Of a stretch of 64,000 nt of DNA, positions 16,962 to 25,944 are shown one piece after another. Position 1 is the stretch's first letter. Each line of letters opens with the position of its first letter. The position numbers and the translations under genes are program-made. Below the pieces are notes generated by a model. The model made no database searches, had not been told where the DNA came from, and saw only the letters and a list, made by a program, of their open reading frames with translations. The DNA comes from Vibrio bivalvicida (lineage in GTDB: Bacteria > Pseudomonadota > Gammaproteobacteria > Enterobacterales > Vibrionaceae), in NCBI RefSeq assembly GCF_001399455.2, contig NZ_LLEI02000064.1, positions 1 to 64,000 on the forward strand, given 5' to 3'.

Positions 16962-18116
16962 GTGTCTTATTCATTACGTAGTTTGATCGGTGCAGCACTC
17001 TCTGCTAGTCTGATTTTTTCACCCGTTGTTAACGCTTCTAGTAATTCTGCGTTGTGGTTTGAGCATACTGATATTCAGATGCCGACCAGCACCAAAGTTG
17101 CTCAGCTAAATAACGGTCTGCGATTTGTTGTATTGCCGACCACCCGCAACTCAGATGAAGTGTCTCTACGCGTCCGTATTGGTTCGGGCTCAGCGCAACA
17201 GTCACTTGAACACGACGCTTCGGCTCGCCTCGCGGCGCAGTCTTGTGTTGAAAGTAGCGACTGGAAAGCTTCAACCGAACTAGAACAGACTGTATTTAGC
17301 TTAGATCTAGCGCATGCTGATGAAACATCTATTGAAACTAATCTTGCTGCAATTCGACAAGGCTTAGTTCGCCAGTCAAGCAGTAATGGGTTCAAGAGCA
17401 AATTTTATGTCCCTCAGAATACGACAGTCATTATTACTGGTGGTGTAAACACTAGGCAAACAATCAAATTGATCCAACGCCAGTTCTCCGATTGGGTGAA
17501 AACTCCAGTTTCACTCAAAGCTCAAGGACACGGTGTTGACTTAGATTCTTATCTTCAGTCAGAGTCAGCCAATGACACTAGCTTCGCCGTGAGAACGTTG
17601 AAAACGCTGGCAGACGAGCAAGACAGTAAACTTCACCGCAAAGAGATACTACTCACTACTGTCGCAAACAAATTACTAGAGCAACGTATCCAGAAGGCGC
17701 TTGAGCAACAGCAGTCCCAAGCAAAAGTGACAGTCGACAATGAAGTGCTTTTCGATCACCGTGTGCTGTCTCAAGTCCGTGTGACCGAAATGTCTGCCGA
17801 TGAGAAATCAGATGCCGAGAAGCTGGTCGAGACAGAAATCAAACGCGCTATTGCGACCGGATTCACTCAAGTTGAATATGAAATGGTGGTTAGCCAACTG
17901 CGCGAACAACTCCAGCGTCAAACTCGTCAAGGTAGTGAGCATTACGCAGCTGAGCAGGCAGACCGCCTAGTAGCAGCGATCAGTTTAGGCACAGTTTATA
18001 CAGAGCCATCTTATGATCTCGATTTGCTTAACTTCCACGTTGCTCACCTAAACGAGTACGATGTGAGTAAAGAGTTCGAGAAAACTTGGTCTGCGGAAAA
18101 GAGCGTATTTTTGTAA
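16962..18116 (+). CDS. Secreted M16 (insulinase-like) peptidase homologue lacking the zinc site
   Basis: This protein has about 384 residues. The GTG at 16962 is chosen because GGAG lies six bases upstream and it gives a proper signal peptide (about residues 1-26, ending VVNA). The body resembles the M16 fold: VAQLNNGLRFVVLP, EVSLRVRIGSGSAQQ, then FYVPQNTTVIITGGVNTRQTIKLI with a terminal FSDW. The HxxEH zinc-binding motif expected after the second of these is replaced by HDASARLAAQS, so it is not a standard protease. M16 half-proteins without the site often partner an active subunit, but none is adjacent. Function is unknown; a Fur-like palindrome lies upstream. Confidence 0.62.
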   Translation: MSYSLRSLIGAALSASLIFSPVVNASSNSALWFEHTDIQMPTSTKVAQLNNGLRFVVLPTTRNSDEVSLRVRIGSGSAQQSLEHDASARLAAQSCVESSDWKASTELEQTVFSLDLAHADETSIETNLAAIRQGLVRQSSSNGFKSKFYVPQNTTVIITGGVNTRQTIKLIQRQFSDWVKTPVSLKAQGHGVDLDSYLQSESANDTSFAVRTLKTLADEQDSKLHRKEILLTTVANKLLEQRIQKALEQQQSQAKVTVDNEVLFDHRVLSQVRVTEMSADEKSDAEKLVETEIKRAIATGFTQVEYEMVVSQLREQLQRQTRQGSEHYAAEQADRLVAAISLGTVYTEPSYDLDLLNFHVAHLNEYDVSKEFEKTWSAEKSVFL

Positions 18117-18140
18117 TTTTCGCTCATCCTAAAGTAAAAA

Positions 18141-18167
18141 AACCAGTCGATTAGTGACTGGTTTTTT
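18141..18167. terminator. Bidirectional intrinsic terminator
   Basis: The stem AACCAGTC (18141-18148)/GACTGGTT (18156-18163) is flanked by A-rich sequence on the left and a T tract on the right. It separates two converging genes. Confidence 0.88.
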
Positions 18168-18179
18168 GTTTTGTATAAG

Positions 18180-19772
18180 CTAAAAGGTAGAAAGACTCAC
18201 TAAGTGTTGGGTATAACTCTGTTGCGGATCAGCAAACATTTGTTGAGTTTCACCCTGTTCCACGATCTCACCTTGTTTCATCACAATTGTGTAGTGACAC
18301 AAAGAGCGCACTACATTCAAATCGTGGCTGATAAACAGGTAAGTGAGCTGATATTTTGCTTGCAAGGACTTTAGCAAATCCAATACTTGAGCTTGGACTG
18401 TTCTGTCTAACGACGAGGTCGGTTCATCAAGTAGTATAAATTCGGGTTTTAGAATAAGGGCACGTGCTATGGCAATTCGCTGCCTTTGTCCTCCTGAAAA
18501 CTCGTTCGGATATCTGTGTCTTGTTTCTGGGTCGAGGTCAACTTCCACCATCACTTCGCAGATGCGTTGATCAACTTCTTGTTCACTTAAAGTTTGGTGT
18601 ACCCTAAGTCCTTCACCAATCACCTGAGCAACAGACATACGAGGATTGAGCGCTGAAAATGGGTCTTGAAACACCACTTGCATCTTACTCCGGTAGGGCA
18701 ACATAGCTTTTCTGTCTAAACCTTGTAGTTCATTGTTTTGATAAGCAATAGAGCCCTCGGATTTGACCAGTCGCAAAATAGCCATACCTGTAGTAGATTT
18801 ACCCGACCCACTTTCACCAACCAAGCCGATGGAATGCCCTTTCTTCAACTCAAAGTTCATGTTGGTAACGGCTTTGATATGGGACACAACACGTTTGAAG
18901 ATACCGCCAGTAATGGGAAACCAAACACGTAGGTTACTCACATCAAGTAAAGGCGACGTTTGCTCACTGACCTTGACAGGTAATCCTCTAGGGTCAGAGT
19001 TAATCAGCTTGTGTGTATAGTCGTGGACCGGAGAGTTAAATATCTGCTGACAACTTCCCGTTTCAACCAAACTGCCATTCTGCATTACTGCAACACGGTC
19101 AGCGATACGTTTCACTATGCTCAAATCATGGGTAATGAACAGCATCGCCATACCCATTTCTTGTTGCAGGTCTTTCAACAAATCGAGTATTTGGGCTTGA
19201 ACAGACACATCTAGCGCAGTTGTTGGTTCGTCAGCAATCAGCAGTTCCGGTTCGTTAATTAACGCCATAGCGATCATGACTCTCTGCCTTTCACCGCCCG
19301 ACAATTCATGTGGGTAAGCGACAACTTTATGCTCCGGGTTGCGAATGCCAACTTTAGCTAGCCATTCAATCGCAAGTTGTTCGGCGGCTCGTTGTCGCAG
19401 CCCGCGGTGAATTGCCAACGTTTCAACCAACTGTTTACCAATCTTGTGCAGCGGATTGAGCGATACCATCGGCTCTTGGAAAATCATACCAATACGCCTA
19501 CCACGAATCCCTCTCAGCTGCCTTTCAGAGCATTGAAGAATATCAACGCCATCAAAATCGATGCTACCAGACAAATAATGGGATGCACCTTTAGGCAGTA
19601 ATTTTAGAATTGAGTTTGCGGTTACCGATTTGCCAGAGCCGCTCTCTCCGACTAGAGCGAGCGTCTCGCCTTTTTTTATCGACAGCGACACATCATTGGT
19701 TACTTGCTCGACTTGTGTTTGACGGCCAAAGCCCACTGATAAGCCGTTAATGGTAAGTACAGTTTCTGACAT
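18180..19772 (-). CDS. yejF: Peptide ABC transporter, fused double ATP-binding subunit YejF
   Basis: This 530-residue protein has two tandem ABC ATPase domains (residues about 5-255 and 275-525). Each has Walker A GESGSGKS and a signature (LSGGERQR and FSGGQRQR). Walker B reads LLIADEP in the first and ILLDEP in the second. This fused form is characteristic of YejF. It energises the YejABEF importer, known in enterobacteria for microcin C and other oligopeptide uptake and for antimicrobial-peptide tolerance. It is the last gene of yejA-yejB-yejE-yejF, two bases after yejE. Confidence 0.94.
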   Translation of the reverse strand: MSETVLTINGLSVGFGRQTQVEQVTNDVSLSIKKGETLALVGESGSGKSVTANSILKLLPKGASHYLSGSIDFDGVDILQCSERQLRGIRGRRIGMIFQEPMVSLNPLHKIGKQLVETLAIHRGLRQRAAEQLAIEWLAKVGIRNPEHKVVAYPHELSGGERQRVMIAMALINEPELLIADEPTTALDVSVQAQILDLLKDLQQEMGMAMLFITHDLSIVKRIADRVAVMQNGSLVETGSCQQIFNSPVHDYTHKLINSDPRGLPVKVSEQTSPLLDVSNLRVWFPITGGIFKRVVSHIKAVTNMNFELKKGHSIGLVGESGSGKSTTGMAILRLVKSEGSIAYQNNELQGLDRKAMLPYRSKMQVVFQDPFSALNPRMSVAQVIGEGLRVHQTLSEQEVDQRICEVMVEVDLDPETRHRYPNEFSGGQRQRIAIARALILKPEFILLDEPTSSLDRTVQAQVLDLLKSLQAKYQLTYLFISHDLNVVRSLCHYTIVMKQGEIVEQGETQQMFADPQQSYTQHLVSLSTF

Positions 19773-19774
19773 GG

Positions 19775-20815
19775 CTATCTTCCTTGATGGTGAGGGTCAA
19801 ATGCATCGCGCACGGCTTCACCGATAAACACCAGTAAAGTAAGCATCACAGAGAGAACGAAAAATGCCGAGAAACCAAGCCAAGGGGCCTGTAGATTAGC
19901 TTTGCCTTGCGCAAGTAATTCACCCAAAGATGGTGATCCTGCAGGTAAGCCAAAACCCAAGAAATCAAGCGAGGTTAAAGTGGTAACCGAACCTGATAAG
20001 ATAAACGGCATCATAGTCAACGAAGCAACCATAGCATTTGGTAACATATGACGGAGCATAATACGTTTATCAGCCACACCCATCGCTTGTGCTGCGCGGA
20101 CATAATCAAAATTGCGACAACGTAAGAATTCCGCTCGGACGATGCCCACTAAGCTCATCCAGCTAAACGCCACCATAATACCCAGCAGCCACCAAAAGTT
20201 GGGCTCAACAAAACTCGACAAAATGATGAGCAAAAACAGTGTTGGCATCCCTGACCAGACCTCTATAAATCGCTGACCAAATAAGTCTAACCAACCTCCA
20301 TAGTAACCTTGCGTGGCACCGACCGCTACACCAATCACACTTGAGACAATGGTTAACACGAACCCAAATAGCACTGAAATACGAAAGCCGTAAATAACAC
20401 GCGCAAGGACATCTCGGCCTTTATCATCAGTTCCAAGCCAGTTAACGTCATCGGGTGGAGAAGGCACTGCGCCACCGATGTTGTAATTAATAGTATCGTA
20501 GCTAAATCGAATCAACGGCCAAACGATATAACCTTTCTCCTCGATAAGCTCAATAACATAAGGGTCCGTATAATCGGCTTCCGTTTCAAATTCGCCACCA
20601 AACTCAGTTTCAGCATATTGCGTGACTACCGGGAAATACCATTGGTTGTCAAATTCCACTAACATTGGTTTGTCATTCGCAATCAGTTCGGCGAACAAGC
20701 TCATTATAAACAGCAAACCAAATAGCCACATGGACCAATATCCACGTTTGTTGGCTTTAAATCTTAGCCAGCGAGCTTCGTTAAGAGGGTTGGCTCTTTT
20801 TTTCTTGAACAACAT
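19775..20815 (-). CDS. yejE: Peptide ABC transporter permease YejE
   Basis: This 346-residue DppC/OppC-type inner membrane permease has an N-terminal cytoplasmic stretch, the first helix at about 29-47, a large periplasmic loop (about 50-145) and five further helices. The coupling motif with RAAQAMGVADKRIMLRHMLPNA is present near residue 245. The motif GTDDKGRDVLARVIYG before the second helix is typical of OppC-type permeases. It pairs with YejB; the start codon overlaps the yejB stop by one base. Confidence 0.93.
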   Translation of the reverse strand: MLFKKKRANPLNEARWLRFKANKRGYWSMWLFGLLFIMSLFAELIANDKPMLVEFDNQWYFPVVTQYAETEFGGEFETEADYTDPYVIELIEEKGYIVWPLIRFSYDTINYNIGGAVPSPPDDVNWLGTDDKGRDVLARVIYGFRISVLFGFVLTIVSSVIGVAVGATQGYYGGWLDLFGQRFIEVWSGMPTLFLLIILSSFVEPNFWWLLGIMVAFSWMSLVGIVRAEFLRCRNFDYVRAAQAMGVADKRIMLRHMLPNAMVASLTMMPFILSGSVTTLTSLDFLGFGLPAGSPSLGELLAQGKANLQAPWLGFSAFFVLSVMLTLLVFIGEAVRDAFDPHHQGR

Positions 20816-21903
20816 TAACGCGCCTCAAAGTCGATTCGCGGATCCACCCAAGTGTAGGTAAGATCAGAAATAATACTCAGGATCAGGCCAAGTAACGTCA
20901 TGATATAGAGCGAGCTAAACACAACGGGGTAGTCTCGTTGTATCGTCGATTCAAAACCCAGTAACCCAATACCTTCAAGAGAAAACATCACTTCGATTAG
21001 CATTGAGCCAGTAAAGAAAATACTGATGAATGCCGCCGGAAAGCCAGCAATAATAATCAACATAGCGTTACGAAAAACGTGCTTATAGAGAATGTCTCGC
21101 TCGTCTAACCCTTTTGCTCGTGCCGTTACAACATACTGCTTGTTCACTTCATCAAGGAAGGAGTTTTTAGTCAGCATGCTTAGAGTGGCAAAACCACCAA
21201 TAACCATTGCTAGTATTGGCAATGTTAAATGCCAAAAATAGTCAACGACCTGCTGATACCATGTCAGTTGCTCAAAGTTACTAGAGACTAAGCCACGCAA
21301 CGGGAACCAACTAAAATAGTTCCCGCTTGCAAATAGTATGATCAAAATGATGGCAAACAAAAAACCTGGAATCGCATAACCGACAATAATGACAGCGCTC
21401 GACCAAATATCAAATCGACTACCGTGATGAATCGCTTTTAAAATTCCCAAAGGAATTGAAATCAAGTAGATGATCAATGTGCTCCACAGCCCGAGAGAAA
21501 TAGAGACCGGCAATCGCTCTACAATCAGGTCGATCACACTGCCCCCCTTAAAAAGGCTATCGCCAAAATTAAAGGTGACATAGTTCTTCAACATGTCAAA
21601 ATATCGCTCATGCAACGGTTTATCGAAACCAAACTGCTTTTTTATCTCTTCAACGACTTCTGGATCTAAGCCTCGTGAGCCTTTGTAGCCTGTTGCCGAT
21701 GCTTCCTCTACGGCAGCGGTATCTGCTGAGTTGCCGCCCCCTGTAATTCGGCTCATCAAGCCCGACTCTAGCCCTTCCATTTGAGCAATAGCTTGTTCAA
21801 CTGGACCACCCGGTGCGACCTGGATAATAAAAAAGTTAATAGTGATGATCGCCCACAAGGTGGGAATAACCAGCAGTAGTCGTCTAAAAATATATGCAGC
21901 CAT
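20815..21903 (-). CDS. yejB: Peptide ABC transporter permease YejB
   Basis: This 362-residue DppB/OppB-type permease starts MAAYIFRRLLLVIPTLWAII, the family's usual first helix. A cytoplasmic/periplasmic loop rich in Gly, Ser and Ala follows (about residues 40-75), as usual for YejB. The coupling motif TARAKGLDERDILYKHVFRNA is near residue 260. Six helices are predicted. It lies between yejA (11 bp gap) and yejE (1 bp overlap). Confidence 0.93.
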   Translation of the reverse strand: MAAYIFRRLLLVIPTLWAIITINFFIIQVAPGGPVEQAIAQMEGLESGLMSRITGGGNSADTAAVEEASATGYKGSRGLDPEVVEEIKKQFGFDKPLHERYFDMLKNYVTFNFGDSLFKGGSVIDLIVERLPVSISLGLWSTLIIYLISIPLGILKAIHHGSRFDIWSSAVIIVGYAIPGFLFAIILIILFASGNYFSWFPLRGLVSSNFEQLTWYQQVVDYFWHLTLPILAMVIGGFATLSMLTKNSFLDEVNKQYVVTARAKGLDERDILYKHVFRNAMLIIIAGFPAAFISIFFTGSMLIEVMFSLEGIGLLGFESTIQRDYPVVFSSLYIMTLLGLILSIISDLTYTWVDPRIDFEAR

Positions 21904-21914
21904 CAGAGCCTCTG

Positions 21915-23735
21915 TTAACGTCGTTTCTCAGGTAGCATGGCAGCTTTCTCTTTTGACACCCACCACGTATCAACGCCCAAGTCATATTCGGGGCGAATCT
22001 CTGGTCGTTCAAACTTATCCCATGTCGCGACTCGATATTTGCTATAATGCCACTGTGGAACCATATAGAAGCTCCATTGCAAAACTCGATCGAATGCGCG
22101 GCCAAGGGCTAACAACTTGTCTGGGTTTTGCTGATTATCCGCAATCGCCTGCGTTAAATAGTCCACAGCGGGGTCGATAACGCCTGCGGTATTGTAGGTT
22201 GAATCGATAAATTGAGAGTTCCAAACTATCATCAGACTCGAACTTGGGTATGGGTTGGCAAAATATCTCGATGAGACCATGTCAAAATCACGATCGCGCA
22301 ACCTTTTTATGTATTGAGTACGGTCAACCGTGCGGATTTTCATATCAATCCCCATCGACCTAAGGTTCTTCTGAAATGGAATCGCATAGGTCTCGACATT
22401 AGGGTTGAATATCAACAGCTCAAAGCTCATTGCTTCACCCGTTTTAATGTTCGTCATAACCTTGTTTTTCAATTCCCAACCTGCTTGCTTAAAAAGTTTG
22501 AACGCCGTGCGCATCTGGCTACGAATCCGACCAGAGCCATCTGTTACAGGGGGTTGATACTCTTCGGTAAATACGCGAGGTGGAATTTTATCTTTAATCG
22601 GCTCCAGCACTGTAAGTTCAGCTTCTGACGGTAAGCCTACTGACTCATATGTGGTATTTTGGAAATAGCTACGCGTCCGACTATTCTCGCTATAAAACAG
22701 GTTCTTATTCATCCATTCAAAATCGAGGGCATAATTAATGGCTTCGCGAACTTTCGGGTCTTTGAAAACTTCAGTTTGAATGTTAAAGACAAAACCATTG
22801 GCCTGCTGCGGTTGTTGATGTGAAATCTCTTCTTTCTTGATGTAACCCTTATCGAAGTTCACTCCAGTGTAGGAGTTCTCCCAAAACTTTGGCTCGCTCT
22901 CAATACGAAGGTCAAACTCGCCCGCCTTGAATGCCTCTAGCATCACGGTATCATCACGATAATAGTCGTATTGAACCTGTTCAAAGTTGTTACGACCAAT
23001 ATTGACAGGAAGATCTTTTGCCCAGTAATTCTTGTCAAGGGTATAAGTGACACTCTGGCCCGGCTTATAATCGGTGATTTTATACGCACTGCTTCCTACC
23101 GGAGGCTTATTCAGTGGCTCAGAAAACTTCTTATCTTGCCAAAAGTGCTTAGGTAACACACGAGTAGACTGGGCGAAACTAAATAGCTTTTCTCTGTCAG
23201 GTTCAGACATCTCAATCCGAACCACATAATCCGACTTCGCCGTCACCGATTTAATTGCTTTGTAATAAGAACGATACTGAGGGACACCTTCCGTCATAAA
23301 TTTTTCGAAGGTAAATGCCACATCATGAGCGGTGATGGGCACCCCATCTTGAAAGCGCGCTTTGGGGTTAATATCCAGTTCAAGCCACATGAAATCGTCG
23401 GAATAGCGTACATTACTCGCGATTAATGGGTAGTACGCATCAATCTCGTCACTCGGGGAGTACATCAGCGTATCGTAAAGCTGGCCACTTCCTGCGGCAG
23501 GCACACCACGTGATGCATAACGGTTAAAGTTGTCGTAAGTTCCCATCTGACCATAAGTCACTTTGCCATACTTGGGCGCATTAGGATTGACATAATCGAA
23601 GTGAGCAAAATTTTCTGGGTACTTAGCTTCGCCAAACCCTACCAATGTCTTCGTTTCGATAGTTTTGGCGTAAGCTGCAAAGCTCGCACTCGCGGCAATC
23701 AATCCGCTCAGCGCAAGACGAGTCAGCATCTTCAT
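21915..23735 (-). CDS. yejA: Periplasmic peptide-binding protein YejA
   Basis: This 606-residue cluster C (SBP_bac_5) binding protein has a signal peptide of about 23 residues (MKMLTRLALSGLIAASASFA). YejA-type features are NPNAPKYGKVTYGQMGTYDNFN at the start of the mature domain, a central RPEQ-free dipeptide lobe, WNSQFIDSTYNTAGVIDPAVDYL, and a C-terminus with DLGVDTWWVSKEK. It presents peptides to YejB/YejE. It is first in the operon and preceded by GGAAGAG, with no clear operator recognised. Confidence 0.92.
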   Translation of the reverse strand: MKMLTRLALSGLIAASASFAAYAKTIETKTLVGFGEAKYPENFAHFDYVNPNAPKYGKVTYGQMGTYDNFNRYASRGVPAAGSGQLYDTLMYSPSDEIDAYYPLIASNVRYSDDFMWLELDINPKARFQDGVPITAHDVAFTFEKFMTEGVPQYRSYYKAIKSVTAKSDYVVRIEMSEPDREKLFSFAQSTRVLPKHFWQDKKFSEPLNKPPVGSSAYKITDYKPGQSVTYTLDKNYWAKDLPVNIGRNNFEQVQYDYYRDDTVMLEAFKAGEFDLRIESEPKFWENSYTGVNFDKGYIKKEEISHQQPQQANGFVFNIQTEVFKDPKVREAINYALDFEWMNKNLFYSENSRTRSYFQNTTYESVGLPSEAELTVLEPIKDKIPPRVFTEEYQPPVTDGSGRIRSQMRTAFKLFKQAGWELKNKVMTNIKTGEAMSFELLIFNPNVETYAIPFQKNLRSMGIDMKIRTVDRTQYIKRLRDRDFDMVSSRYFANPYPSSSLMIVWNSQFIDSTYNTAGVIDPAVDYLTQAIADNQQNPDKLLALGRAFDRVLQWSFYMVPQWHYSKYRVATWDKFERPEIRPEYDLGVDTWWVSKEKAAMLPEKRR

Positions 23736-23845
23736 ATGCTCTTCCTTCCTTGGTCATCCAATCGTTCTAATAACTATAGTATTAATTATTATTAATAATT
23801 CAACTACTTGGATCAGTATAGATTCCCAAACTCTTTTCTGTGAAG

Positions 23846-23880
23846 CAAAAAAATAGCCCTCGAGAAGATCGAGGGCTATT
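23846..23880 (-). terminator. Intrinsic terminator of the chemoreceptor gene
   Basis: A twelve-base stem AATAGCCCTCGA/TCGAGGGCTATT (23852-23880) has a five-base loop. It is followed on the minus strand by a run of T residues. Confidence 0.9.
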
Positions 23881-23897
23881 AGCATCAACCAAATTGA

Positions 23898-25457
23898 TTA
23901 CTTATCTTCAAACCGTTTAGCAAGCTGATAGAACTCGTTAACCTGCCCTTTGAGATCATTGGCGTTCTCTTTAACCGTGTGTGTTGCCGCTAGGTTTTGC
24001 TCTGCCGTTGAGGCAATGGAATGGATATGCAGATTGACTTCACTCGACAATTCTCGCTGCTTAATGGCTGAACTGTCGACCGATTGCATTAAGTCGCTCA
24101 TTGAATACATTAAGGTTTCTACTTCAGACAATCTTTCTGCACTGACGCTAGCGACTTCGCCACAAGTATTGGTCTGTTTCTGGTTGGCAATAATATCCTG
24201 TTGCCAACTTTCAATAGTACTAAGCATGGTTTCAATACTGTCTTTGATCTGAACAGTCGCATTCGACGTTCGTCCAGAAAGTGCGCGAACCTCATCGGCT
24301 ACAACAGCAAAGCCACGCCCCTGCTCTCCTGCTCGGGCTGCCTCTATCGCCGCATTTAATGCCAATAGATTTGTCTGCTCTGCGATACCTCCAATCTCTT
24401 CCATCATTTTGCTCACATTTTGCGCCTGTTCACTTAATTGATAAGTCGTTTGCGTCGCTTTTTCTGCTTGTGCACTTAAGCGAGTGAGATTCTGGTGGGT
24501 TTGTGTAATGCTCTGTTTTGCATCAGCACAAGTTTTCATCGTCACTTCAACAATTTTGTGTGCGTCTTGGGTGCTAGCTGAAACCTCATTGGCTGTTACT
24601 TCCACCTCTTCTGTCGCTTCACGCACCTGAAGGATATCTTTTGTTTGTTGATCTAACGCTTCGGTCACTTGGTATGACGTAGCGCTTAAGTTGTCTGCTA
24701 GGTCTTGCAATGGTTTAGCCGAATCCGTCATTCGGCCAAGCACAGTACGGATTCGAGCTGAAAGCAATTTTAGATGGAAATCAGCGATTGAAAACTTCTT
24801 ACCGCCAGAGAATATCAACCGGCTGACACTGTCATACTCAGATTGCAGCTTACTCAGGTGTTTCGGCGTATCAATCAGTTCTTGTCTGAACAATGTAAAT
24901 AGCACCGCAACTGGCGCTACACTCAATAAGAAGCTTGGCAACCCTTGTATATGACTCAAACTTGAAATCAAAGGGGCACCCAATGCTCCAAGTAGAATGG
25001 CATAGCGAAGGCTATCACTTATCTTTAATGACCATACCCGGCCCGACTTTTCTGCTCTAAGTAAGCCTTTATAAGCTTTGTCCGCAATTTCAACCCATTC
25101 ACGCTTTGGCTTTACCCGTACCGACTGATAGCCCACCATTTCATTATCCTGGTAGATTGGCGTCACATAGGCATCCACCCAGTAATAACCATCTGACTTA
25201 GTACGATTTTTTACGATACCGCGCCATGCTTTACCTTGCTTTAGATTACGCCACATATCAGAAAAAGCCGCTTTGGGCATATCACTATGGCGAACAATAT
25301 TGTGATGCTGTCCGATTAGCTCTTGCTGGCTAAACTCCGCGATTCGAGCGAAAGCGTCGTTACTGTAAGTAATAACCCCCCTTAAATCGGTGGTAGAGAC
25401 AAGTTGTTCTTTGCTTTCCAAAAACGTTTCGCGTGATGATGAAGACTGGGCTGACAT
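23898..25457 (-). CDS. Aer-like PAS chemoreceptor (methyl-accepting chemotaxis protein)
   Basis: This 519-residue protein has an N-terminal PAS domain (about residues 15-115; TTDLRGVITYSNDAFARI, IVRHSDMPKAAFSDMW and GYYWVDAYVTPI). An F1-like linker and two closely spaced membrane helices (about 150-200) follow, with no periplasmic domain. The C-terminal MCP signalling domain has the conserved tip EEIGGIAEQTNLLALNAAIEAARAGEQGRGFAVVADEVR, recognisable by NLLALNAAIEAARAGE. This layout is that of Aer aerotaxis receptors, in which PAS binds FAD. FAD binding is inferred. It probably signals through CheA/CheW to the flagellar motor. Confidence 0.92.
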   Translation of the reverse strand: MSAQSSSSRETFLESKEQLVSTTDLRGVITYSNDAFARIAEFSQQELIGQHHNIVRHSDMPKAAFSDMWRNLKQGKAWRGIVKNRTKSDGYYWVDAYVTPIYQDNEMVGYQSVRVKPKREWVEIADKAYKGLLRAEKSGRVWSLKISDSLRYAILLGALGAPLISSLSHIQGLPSFLLSVAPVAVLFTLFRQELIDTPKHLSKLQSEYDSVSRLIFSGGKKFSIADFHLKLLSARIRTVLGRMTDSAKPLQDLADNLSATSYQVTEALDQQTKDILQVREATEEVEVTANEVSASTQDAHKIVEVTMKTCADAKQSITQTHQNLTRLSAQAEKATQTTYQLSEQAQNVSKMMEEIGGIAEQTNLLALNAAIEAARAGEQGRGFAVVADEVRALSGRTSNATVQIKDSIETMLSTIESWQQDIIANQKQTNTCGEVASVSAERLSEVETLMYSMSDLMQSVDSSAIKQRELSSEVNLHIHSIASTAEQNLAATHTVKENANDLKGQVNEFYQLAKRFEDK

Positions 25458-25944
25458 GATCTAGTACTTTTGTAGTAATTATGTTGCCGCGAATATAAAC
25501 AATTAATCAAAATGTGACAAAATATTAATCCTACCCAGTTGTAAAACTTTGAAGTATTTCACTAGACAGTTAGGACATTTTAGCGCCCCGACAAATACGG
25601 AACTCTTACTTAAAGCCTTGGTTCCACATAATAGTCCTTTCTGGTGAATAGAGACCCATTAAGTTAGGTAGAGTTGGAACTCAAGATACTCTGTCTCGCG
25701 CTCGCTTAACACACGCGGTTACTATTGATAAGTGCCTCACTTTCAAAGAGAATACACCCAACTTGTAGAATTAATCACCAACAAAGTCGACTTGCACTTG
25801 ATGCTAGCGCTATTTTCAGCCCCAGCACCGATAACTACGCCTTTCTAAGCGATTAGTTCACTACTTTTCTACAATCACTCTACACTTATACTTACGTACA
25901 AATACAAATTGCAAAATATCGACAGCGCTACAGGTGACTCATCA
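25458..25944. other. Intergenic region between the chemoreceptor and a diguanylate cyclase
   Basis: About 490 bp with the divergent promoters of the two flanking genes. I see no open reading frame, hairpin-terminator or RNA motif worth naming. Confidence 0.5.

Noticed and set aside
18738..19214. Plus-strand frames opposite yejF
   Set aside because: Antisense shadows of conserved ABC ATPase sequence; no start signal.
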